Below, piece after piece: positions 34,802 to 41,102 of a stretch of 48,113 bases of DNA; the first letter of the stretch is position 1; each line of letters opens with the position of its first letter. The position numbers were made by a program, and so were the translations under genes. The stretch comes from Klebsiella pneumoniae (GTDB lineage Bacteria > Pseudomonadota > Gammaproteobacteria > Steroidobacterales > Steroidobacteraceae). A model generated the notes under the pieces. It was given only the letters and a program-made list of their open reading frames with translations. It did no database searches and had not been told where the DNA came from. The stretch lies in the NCBI GenBank assembly GCA_945873095.1, contig CAMCBU010000014.1, positions 1 through 48,113 of the forward strand, read 5' to 3'.

Positions 34802-35275
34802 ATGGACGTAAATTTAACCGACTTGCTGTTGCGCATCGATCGCCTTGAGAGTCGTCACGTCATGCGTGACCTCGTGACGGACTACTGCCGTGGTTTCGAC
34901 CAAAGAAACTTCGATCGTTTTCTGAACATATGGTGGGAAGATTGTGTTTGGAACATCGGGCCTCCGTTTGGAGTTTTTGAAGGCCATGCCGGCATCAACA
35001 CGGCGGTAAAAGATGTTCTCTGGCCAGTGTGGCGAGAGACACACCATCTAACGAGCAATCTTCAGATCACTTTCGACGGCGTTGATAGCGCGTACGGCGA
35101 GTGCGACGTGGATTGCATGGGCGCCTTGACGGACAACACGGTCCAAATGATCAGCGCAACTTACCGAGATCATTTTGTACGCCGCAACGCGACGTGGAAG
35201 ATCCAGCGTCGCGATGTCGTGATTCACTATTTCAATCCGATACCCGGCGCGCAGATGACTGCGCCCAAAAGTTGA
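34802..35275 (+). CDS. NTF2-like/SnoaL-type protein
   Basis: A 157-aa single-domain protein of the NTF2-like superfamily, with the usual order: an N-terminal helix (RIDRLESRHVMRDLVTDYCRGFD), FLNIWWEDCVWNIG, a loop with GVFEGHAGI, and four strands ending YRDHFVRRNATWKIQRRDVVIHYF. Related proteins include ketosteroid isomerase-like, SnoaL-like cyclase and dioxygenase small-subunit folds, so an isomerase or dehydratase role on a pathway intermediate is possible but not shown. The ATG at 34802 follows AGAGGG. It is within the rightward operon, 39 bases after the ACAD gene. Confidence 0.75.
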   Translation: MDVNLTDLLLRIDRLESRHVMRDLVTDYCRGFDQRNFDRFLNIWWEDCVWNIGPPFGVFEGHAGINTAVKDVLWPVWRETHHLTSNLQITFDGVDSAYGECDVDCMGALTDNTVQMISATYRDHFVRRNATWKIQRRDVVIHYFNPIPGAQMTAPKS

Positions 35276-35307
35276 TGCACTACGGCGGCTGAGAGACAGG
35301 AGTAAAT

Positions 35308-36114
35308 ATGTCGCATATCCTGCGAGAAAACGATCGAAAGATTTACTTTGAGCACTATTCCGGTAGTAAAACCGCCATCGTCTTGATCCACGGGTGGGGA
35401 ACAAGTTGCCGGATTTGGGATACGACACTAGTCGCACTCCGCGCCGCCGGACATGCTGTCGTGATGTTCGATCAGCGAGGATGTGGGCAGTCGGACAAAG
35501 ATTTCGTCCTCAATTCGATCGATGCAGGAGCTGATGACGCGATTGCGATCCTCAAGCATCTCGGCATCCAGCGGGCCGTCTTCAATGGTTGGTCTTTGGG
35601 TGGGGCGATCGCCGTGGCGGCGGCTAGCCGTATGGAGACTGACTGTGCCGGTCTCGTTCTGACGGCAGCGGCGAGCCCGCGATATGTACAGGCGCCTGAT
35701 TACCCGTACGGGGGCGCTCCGGGAAGCACAGCTGCAACAGTTGCGGTCATGCGGCAAGACCGCGCGAACTTTTTCGATGCCTTGACCAAGGCCGTCTGCG
35801 CAGAGCCCCAGTCGCAAGCGATGCATGTTTGGATGTGGTCACAGTTCATGCAGACCTCGCCTTGCGCAGATGAATCTTTGGCGGAGCTCGATATCATCGA
35901 TCAGCGCGCCCTCCTCGAGAAACTGCAGGCACCTGTCCTCTCCTTCGTCGGCACGAAAGATGTCGTCGTTGCGCCTGAGGTCTGTCGATCGGTGGCGAAG
36001 TACGCACAGAACTGCAAGTTGGTCGAGCTCGAAAATTGTGGACATGCTCCGTTTGTCGAAGATGGCGCTCGATATCGCGAGGCCCTACTGGGGTTCCTTG
36101 CGTCAATTCACTAA
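35308..36114 (+). CDS. Alpha/beta hydrolase
   Basis: A 268-aa cytoplasmic alpha/beta-fold hydrolase. The oxyanion motif is LIHGWG, followed by FDQRGCGQSD. The nucleophile elbow is GWSLGG with S96, the acid is probably the Asp in FVGTKDVVV, and the histidine is in ENCGHAPFVED. It resembles esterases, lactonases and peroxidase-like carboxyl esterases. Given the Baeyer-Villiger-type enzyme in the same island, hydrolysis of the resulting ester or lactone is the favoured role (inference). A GAGACAGGAG ribosome site precedes the ATG. Confidence 0.85.
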   Translation: MSHILRENDRKIYFEHYSGSKTAIVLIHGWGTSCRIWDTTLVALRAAGHAVVMFDQRGCGQSDKDFVLNSIDAGADDAIAILKHLGIQRAVFNGWSLGGAIAVAAASRMETDCAGLVLTAAASPRYVQAPDYPYGGAPGSTAATVAVMRQDRANFFDALTKAVCAEPQSQAMHVWMWSQFMQTSPCADESLAELDIIDQRALLEKLQAPVLSFVGTKDVVVAPEVCRSVAKYAQNCKLVELENCGHAPFVEDGARYREALLGFLASIH

Positions 36115-36129
36115 TACGAGATTAATTCC

Positions 36130-37140
36130 ATGACGCGTCAGGTCAATTTTGGTTTGTGGTACGACTTTCGCAATCCTGATCCTTGGCGCGTCCCATTCGA
36201 GACGCTGTACGAGGAGTGTCTGGAACAGATAGTGGAGGCGGAGCGACTGGGTTTTGATTCGGTCTGGATGACCGAACATCACTTTTGTGACGATGGTTAT
36301 ACGCCCTCGCCGTTGGTGATTGGCGGCGCGATTGGCGCGCGCACAAAGCGGATGCGTATAGGCACCAATCTGATGGTGTTGCCACTGCACAACCCGATTC
36401 GAATCGCGGAGGACGCGGCGACGTTGTCGCTGCTCACCAAAGGCCGTTTCGATCTTGGCGTCGGTATCGGTTATCGCGAACTGGAGTTCCGACAGTTCGG
36501 GCGAGAGTTGAAGCAACGCCCGAGTTTGGTTGAAGAGTCGATGGAGATCATTCGTCGGGCATGGTCTGGCGAGCCCATCAATTTCGAAGGCAAGCGATTT
36601 CAGGTCGGCGACTTGCGAGTCACACCCGCACCAGAGCATGTACCCAAACTTTATTTGGGTGCCATGGCGGAGCCGGCGATCGATCGAGTCGCTCGCATTG
36701 CCGACGGTTTTTTATCGACTGGCGGTATCGGTCAAGACATTTATTTGGAGTGTCTCAAAAAGCACGGACGAGATCCCGCAGACGGGGTCATCATCGCCGG
36801 GCACTGGGCAATCATTTCCGATGATCCGGAGCGGGAGGCCGCGGCGGTGGGGCCATATGCGCTCTATCAAAGCAACCAGTACATCGAGTGGGGCGCCTTC
36901 GGACCACCCGATTCGACTCCCAGATTCCCAGACGCGCAAACAGCGCTGTCGTTGGGCCTCTACAAGCTGTGGGACGCAGAGACGGCGGTGCAAGAGTTCA
37001 TTCAGTTCTTGCGTGCCTATCCGCAAGTTAAAGACTTGCATATTTGGGCGCGATTGCCCGGAGAGAGCGTTGCGGCCGGGCAGCGGCGAATCGAGTATGT
37101 CGCCAAGCATGTTCTGCCCCGGGTTCGTGCCGCAATTTGA
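36130..37140 (+). CDS. LLM-class flavin-dependent monooxygenase
   Basis: A 336-aa luciferase-like protein. It starts with NFGLWYDFRNPD and has the typical AERLGFDSVWMTEHHF (the EHHF of bacterial-luciferase-type proteins), TKRMRIGTNLMVLPLHNPIRIAEDAATLSLLTKGRFDLGVGIGY in substance, and a C-terminal VKDLHIWARLPG. It probably uses reduced FMN for oxygenation. A flavin reductase was not found nearby. It follows the hydrolase by 15 bases in the rightward operon. It could provide an alternative ketone or side-chain oxygenation step. Confidence 0.85.
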   Translation: MTRQVNFGLWYDFRNPDPWRVPFETLYEECLEQIVEAERLGFDSVWMTEHHFCDDGYTPSPLVIGGAIGARTKRMRIGTNLMVLPLHNPIRIAEDAATLSLLTKGRFDLGVGIGYRELEFRQFGRELKQRPSLVEESMEIIRRAWSGEPINFEGKRFQVGDLRVTPAPEHVPKLYLGAMAEPAIDRVARIADGFLSTGGIGQDIYLECLKKHGRDPADGVIIAGHWAIISDDPEREAAAVGPYALYQSNQYIEWGAFGPPDSTPRFPDAQTALSLGLYKLWDAETAVQEFIQFLRAYPQVKDLHIWARLPGESVAAGQRRIEYVAKHVLPRVRAAI

Positions 37141-37162
37141 AGGTCTGCGTTATAGTTGCGAG

Positions 37163-37837
37163 ATGACCAAGGCTGAAGTTGCCACTACTGCGCCCGTCCG
37201 TCGTCGACAGGCGGACCGCGCCGCGTTGTCGGATCGATTGTTGATGGAGGCGGCCATTGAGTTGATCGTCAAGATCGGTATCAACGGCACCACTTTACAG
37301 GCGGTCGGGGAGCGAGCTGGCTACAGTCGCGGCCTCGCTACTCATCGATTCGGCTCCAAGGCGGGGCTATTCGGTAAGGTGTTGCAAGTCGCTAGCGTCG
37401 ATTGGCTGGACCGTGTCCAAGTTGCCGTGGGCGATCGTGTAGGGGTGGATGCGCTTGCTGCTGCGACGGACGCTGCCGAAAAGTTCATCCGTGACCGACC
37501 CGAGGAAGTTCGAGCAATGTATCTGCTTTGGTTTCTCAGCATAGATCCATCGGCAGACTACAAATCCAACATCGCGATCGTGCACAAGGCACAACGGCGC
37601 GACGTGGCTCAATGGGTCAAGGCGGGTCAAACAGCCGGCACTGTCGATCCAAGCTTGGATCCGTTGCGTGTTGCAGAGCAGTATGCCGCGTCGATGGCCG
37701 GAATCATTTATCAGTGGCTCGCTAACTCCGAGATGCCGCTCTCCTTGATGTTCAAACAGCTCAAGTCAGACCTAAAGATTCGTCTTGAGCGTTCAGCTTC
37801 AAACGTGCCAACCAAGGCCAAGCGCACTCGAAAATAG
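37163..37837 (+). CDS. TetR/AcrR family transcriptional regulator
   Basis: A 224-aa regulator. The N-terminal helix-turn-helix spans about 20-70 (AAIELIVKIGINGTTLQAVGERAGYSRG, then THRFGSKAGLFGKVL). The ligand-binding C-domain is helical. The ATG at 37163 lies 22 bases after the LLM stop, so it is the last gene of the rightward operon. It is the only local regulator in the 20-kb island and the natural candidate for binding the three CTTGYT-N7-ARCAAG sites; TetR ligands in such clusters are often acyl-CoA intermediates. The basic C-terminal tail (TKAKRTRK) is unusual. Confidence 0.88.
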   Translation: MTKAEVATTAPVRRRQADRAALSDRLLMEAAIELIVKIGINGTTLQAVGERAGYSRGLATHRFGSKAGLFGKVLQVASVDWLDRVQVAVGDRVGVDALAAATDAAEKFIRDRPEEVRAMYLLWFLSIDPSADYKSNIAIVHKAQRRDVAQWVKAGQTAGTVDPSLDPLRVAEQYAASMAGIIYQWLANSEMPLSLMFKQLKSDLKIRLERSASNVPTKAKRTRK

Positions 37838-37870
37838 GTGACGGTCGGCTTAGATTTAGAGTGTCGGTGA

Positions 37871-38407
37871 TCAAGCCGACGCAGAGGCCGACTTGCTGAA
37901 GAGCACACCGGCGATGAGCCACAGTGAAAAGTAGAAGACGGTGAAGACCGGCAACAACGCCCAGCCAAGCGACACTGCGATCAAAAATACCGCGAGTTGA
38001 GCCGCTGCCATCGTTCGCAGGGTCCACTTCAAACCCCGTGGATCGAACCGGGTGTAGAGGGCTCCGGCTAGCCCGATCAGCAAGACAGCATAGAAAATCA
38101 AATTCTGCGGGTTCCCTTCGTTGCCGATGATTCCCACAGCGAGGTTCGCCCACACCATCAGAAAACCACCACCGACGGACAGGATCGCGGCGAGTCGGTA
38201 GGTCCAAGTCGTGGATAAGCGCATGGCAAGTTCGAGTCCGGCGCAGACCGCAGCTAACAGCAAAGCGGCAACGACATAATCGAAGGCTGTCCAGTTGCCC
38301 TGCCCGGTCAGCTGCATGACCAACGCAAGGGTCAGCAAGGTAAGCGCTGCGCCGCCCCAGATGAGGGTGTGTAGGCGCGGAAGAGAGGCCAAAAATGGTG
38401 ATTTCAT
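37871..38407 (-). CDS. Hypothetical multi-span membrane protein
   Basis: About 178 aa from the ATG 38405-38407, with six hydrophobic helices (for example LIWGGAALTLLTLALVMQL, YVVAALLLAAVCAGLELAM, MAAAQLAVFLIAVSLGWALL). No motif was recognised. A longer start at 38437 is possible. It lies downstream of the cbiO gene on the same strand, so it might be co-transcribed with the metal transporter, but nothing in the sequence ties it to metals. The 116 bases between it and cbiO hold no clear signal. Confidence 0.65.
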   Translation of the reverse strand: MKSPFLASLPRLHTLIWGGAALTLLTLALVMQLTGQGNWTAFDYVVAALLLAAVCAGLELAMRLSTTWTYRLAAILSVGGGFLMVWANLAVGIIGNEGNPQNLIFYAVLLIGLAGALYTRFDPRGLKWTLRTMAAAQLAVFLIAVSLGWALLPVFTVFYFSLWLIAGVLFSKSASASA

Positions 38408-38523
38408 CGCACACAGTCTAACGGTGACAACCGTCATCCGAAATACCGACTGAATTACATTTAATTTATCCGCCAGAAGTCACATCGGGTCATCGCGCGG
38501 AGACGCGAGTGCCTCGGCTTTGC

Positions 38524-39171
38524 TCAGTCGGTGATGATGCCGTGCTCGAGTCGCACGCTTCGTGTAGCCAATCGATCAAGGCACAGCGGATCGTGCGTCG
38601 CAATCAACATCGAGAGTTTGCTCGCCAACAGAATTTGGAAGATGCGATCCGTCGTTTCGATATCCAGCGAGACGGTCGGTTCATCTAACAGCAGAACGGT
38701 CGGCTGCATCACGAGTAAGCCAGCGAGTGCTACGAGACGCTTCTCGCCGCCGGAGAGTTCGTGCACAGGGCGCTGAGCAAGATGAGGGAGTCCGACTTGG
38801 TCGAGGGCGTCATCGGCCGCGTGATGCGCTCGGTGTGCATCCCACCCCAAGTTGAGCGGGCCGAACTCGACATCTTCGAGAACGGTGGGTCCGATGAGCT
38901 GATCGTCCGGATCTTGAAAGAGCAAACCCACTTTGCCGCGTAGCGGTGCAAAATCGTCCTCGGTTCTGCAAGCGTGGCCGAGTAATTCAATGCTGCCTGA
39001 TTGGTACTCCAGCAGACCGAGCGCCGTGAGCAAAAGGGTGCTCTTCCCCGCGCCGATGCCGCCATGAACTGCAAGGCGTTCGCCGGCGTGCAGTGCCAGG
39101 GTAGCGCCATTCAGCACGACGCGGGCCGAGCGTGTGACCGCGACTGCTTGCATTCGCAGCAGGGTCGTCAT
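38524..39171 (-). CDS. cbiO: Ni/Co ECF transporter ATPase CbiO/NikO
   Basis: A 215-aa ABC ATPase. Walker A is GGIGAGKST, the Q-loop region is LLFQDPDDQLIGPTVLEDVEFGPLNLG in type (the PDDQ form typical of ECF ATPases), the signature is LSGGEKR, Walker B is VLLLDEPT and the switch histidine is in ATHD. It energises uptake of Ni2+ or Co2+ by the CbiM/CbiQ complex. The ATG at 39169-39171 overlaps the cbiQ stop by four bases, so the genes are coupled. It is short relative to typical CbiO (about 270), ending soon after the D-loop and H-loop. Confidence 0.9.
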   Translation of the reverse strand: MTTLLRMQAVAVTRSARVVLNGATLALHAGERLAVHGGIGAGKSTLLLTALGLLEYQSGSIELLGHACRTEDDFAPLRGKVGLLFQDPDDQLIGPTVLEDVEFGPLNLGWDAHRAHHAADDALDQVGLPHLAQRPVHELSGGEKRLVALAGLLVMQPTVLLLDEPTVSLDIETTDRIFQILLASKLSMLIATHDPLCLDRLATRSVRLEHGIITD

Positions 39172-39899
39172 GATTGAATCTCCAACGTCGGTAACCACAA
39201 GCAGAGGCCGATGAGTGCGATGACTGCACCGAGAATCGACCAATCGGCTGTTGGCAGCGCTCGCCAAGCGGTGGATTCGCGAAGCAACCACCGGGTCGTC
39301 ATGCCGCGCGAGCGTAAGCCCAAGGAAATACGTTCCGATCTCGCTAGCGCATGGATGATCAGCCATGCCACCATCTGCGCGCTCACGTGCAGTGATCGGA
39401 ATCCGAGAACGGGCCGATACGCTCGCGCCCGCATCGCACGTTCGAGGCGCGTCTTGGTTTCCGACAGCAGGGATACCTGTCGGGACATCTGCGCGAGTAG
39501 GGCGCCAAGGGCTGCGGGCAAACCCAAGCCGATCGCCGCGCGACTCAAATCGACTGCGCTCATCCGCAGCAGCAGCAAACTGGCTGCAAGCGTGACGAGG
39601 TTGACGCGCAGACTCATCTGCGTAGCCAGCCGCATACCGGTCTCGTCGATGATCAAATCGCGCCAGTTCATTGCTGAGGTGATCCAAACGATGGCGAGGA
39701 ATCCGTTGACGCGAAGCAAGCGTCGTCCGACAGTCTCGAAAAAGACTTTGCCGGCGGCGGCGCTGACCACCATCGCAAGCAAGGTCATGACGAGCATGGC
39801 GCAAAGCGATGCAAGCGACTGAGTCAGCGCAGCCGCAACACTGACGAGCAGTGTGGCAGCAAGACGCAATCGGCCATCCGGGAGGTGAACGTGACTCAT
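39168..39899 (-). CDS. cbiQ: ECF transporter transmembrane protein CbiQ/NikQ
   Basis: A 243-aa membrane coupling subunit. It has about five helices. The cytoplasmic coupling-helix region is recognisable: LLSETKTRLERAMRARAY and ALARSERISLGLRSRGM, the latter being the Ala-Arg-Gly type motif that docks on the ATPase. The ATG at 39897-39899 starts SHVHLPDG and lies 8 bases after the cbiM stop. A longer upstream frame overlaps cbiM and is a shadow. It links the metal-binding CbiM to the CbiO ATPase. Confidence 0.85.
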   Translation of the reverse strand: MSHVHLPDGRLRLAATLLVSVAAALTQSLASLCAMLVMTLLAMVVSAAAGKVFFETVGRRLLRVNGFLAIVWITSAMNWRDLIIDETGMRLATQMSLRVNLVTLAASLLLLRMSAVDLSRAAIGLGLPAALGALLAQMSRQVSLLSETKTRLERAMRARAYRPVLGFRSLHVSAQMVAWLIIHALARSERISLGLRSRGMTTRWLLRESTAWRALPTADWSILGAVIALIGLCLWLPTLEIQS

Positions 39900-39907
39900 C
39901 GCCTGCG

Positions 39908-40519
39908 CTACGTCCCGAGCGTGAATGCGGTCGGACGTGCTCGTCCCAGCATGCCGACCGTCAGCGCTGTGACGATCGCTTCGATCAACCAAACCGGAGT
40001 CTGCGCCGCCACGAACAAGCCAATGAGGCCGCTGAGCATAGAGCCACCGGTGGACCACAGCATGATTGCGGCCAAGAGCGTCGAACCGAATATGCCGAGC
40101 GTCGCGGCGGCAGCACCGACAATCAATAATTTGGGTTGCGATGACGGCTGTTGCAGCAAGGGGCGCAAGGTCAGACCGGCGATAACGGCCGGTAGCGCCA
40201 TCAGTAGCGTATTGGCGCCGAGTGACGTGAAGCCACCGAAAGAGAACAGTAACGCCTGCAATGCCAAAGCGACGAAGATGACCGGGAACGCGAGCCATCC
40301 GAGCAACAGACCGATCAAGCCGTTGAGGATGAGGTGCACGCTGCCCACGCCGATCGGAATGTGGATTGTGCCGATCAGAAAAAACACGGCAGCAAACAAA
40401 GCAGCAGTCGGTAGCGTTTGCGGTGACAGGCGACGCAAACCCATCGCAATGCCAAGGGCCGTACAGCCTGCCGTCGCGAGCAAAGTCGGAACGTTGAGCA
40501 CGCCCTCGGCTAGGTGCAT
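39908..40519 (-). CDS. cbiM: Ni/Co-binding ECF component CbiM/NikM
   Basis: A 203-aa membrane S-component. It begins MHLAEGVLN, the N-terminal metal-binding motif of this family in which the amine, His2 and a second His coordinate the metal. The second region, IHIPIGVGSVHLILNGLIGLLLG, is also present. The EGVL form resembles nickel-type NikM more than the MHIPDGF of cobalt CbiM, but sequence alone does not settle the metal. About six helices follow. The ATG at 40517-40519 is fixed by the need for His at position 2. It lies one base past the nikL-like stop. Confidence 0.85.
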   Translation of the reverse strand: MHLAEGVLNVPTLLATAGCTALGIAMGLRRLSPQTLPTAALFAAVFFLIGTIHIPIGVGSVHLILNGLIGLLLGWLAFPVIFVALALQALLFSFGGFTSLGANTLLMALPAVIAGLTLRPLLQQPSSQPKLLIVGAAAATLGIFGSTLLAAIMLWSTGGSMLSGLIGLFVAAQTPVWLIEAIVTALTVGMLGRARPTAFTLGT

Positions 40520-40520
40520 G

Positions 40521-40976
40521 TCACGATGTCTCGACGTGTGTTCGATTACGCCGCGACAACCACCAAGCCACGACGCCGAACAAACCCGCAAGATAACCAA
40601 TGCCGCTTAACCATCGAGACCAAGCTGAAGGGATGGGCGCCGCAGCCAGCTCTCGGTGATCTCCACGGGCGACAAACACGATTTCGGTGCGATGACCCAA
40701 GCCATCCGCGGCGATCACGCGATATTCGCCGGCGCGTCTCGGCGCGGGGAAGGCGTAGCGTCCTTCTGCATCGGTGCGGGTCACCGCAGGTTCGGCTGCA
40801 GCACCGTTTCCCGCTGCTCGCTGCAAGGAAACAGAGGCCCCACTCAGCGGCGCGCCGTCGGCGAAGGTCACATCGCCCGTGACTGCATCGCTACCGTCGG
40901 TGAGCGATAGAAGCAATCCGTGCGCGTACGCCAGCTGCGGCAACGACAACGCCAAAATGAGAAGAGCGCGAAACAC
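40521..40976 (-). CDS. NikL/CbiL-like periplasmic accessory protein
   Basis: A 151-aa protein with a signal peptide whose mature end starts at AHGL, giving an exposed N-terminal histidine as in NikL-type proteins. A carboxypeptidase-regulatory-like beta-sandwich follows (GDVTFADGAPLSGASVSL, TRTDAEGRYAFPAP). A C-terminal membrane helix (WLSGIGYLAGLFGVVAWWLS) is followed by a basic tail. In ECF nickel systems NikK/NikL or NikN assist CbiM. The start is a GTG (40974-40976) placed directly beside the palindrome at 40977. It is the first gene of the four-gene transporter operon. Confidence 0.72.
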   Translation of the reverse strand: MFRALLILALSLPQLAYAHGLLLSLTDGSDAVTGDVTFADGAPLSGASVSLQRAAGNGAAAEPAVTRTDAEGRYAFPAPRRAGEYRVIAADGLGHRTEIVFVARGDHRELAAAPIPSAWSRWLSGIGYLAGLFGVVAWWLSRRNRTHVETS

Positions 40977-41003
40977 GTATGAAAACTAGCATGACTTTCA
41001 TAC
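40977..41003. promoter_or_regulatory. Palindrome GTATGAAA-N11-TTTCATAC (NikR-like)
   Basis: A perfect 8-base inverted repeat lies immediately before the first gene of the nickel/cobalt transporter operon. Its outer GTATGA and TCATAC are identical to the half-sites of Enterobacterial NikR operators, but the spacing is 15 instead of 16 bases. It abuts the start codon, a position suited to repression. No nikR gene is in the window. Confidence 0.6.
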
Positions 41004-41059
41004 GCTAGGGCGCGCGGTCTTACGTGGCGCCCACTCCGAGGAGAATTTTCGGAGCCGTC

Positions 41060-41089
41060 CCCCCTCCGACGCAGACGCATCGGAGGGGG
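41060..41089 (-). terminator. Hairpin after TonB receptor gene
   Basis: CCCCCTCCGA and TCGGAGGGGG form a perfect 10-base stem with a 10-base loop, starting 14 bases after the receptor stop on the minus strand. No T-run follows, so it is an atypical terminator, but it separates the receptor from the transporter operon. Confidence 0.55.
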
Positions 41090-41102
41090 ATTCAGTCGCG
41101 GA

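Noticed and set aside
36530-37162. Upstream extension of the TetR reading frame
   Set aside because: It lies within the LLM oxidoreductase gene in another frame and has Ser/Arg-rich shadow composition; the TetR domain starts right after the ATG at 37163.
39900-40298. Upstream extension of the cbiQ reading frame
   Set aside because: It overlaps cbiM on the same strand in another frame and has no membrane or CbiQ-like sequence; the ATG at 39899 fits the family.
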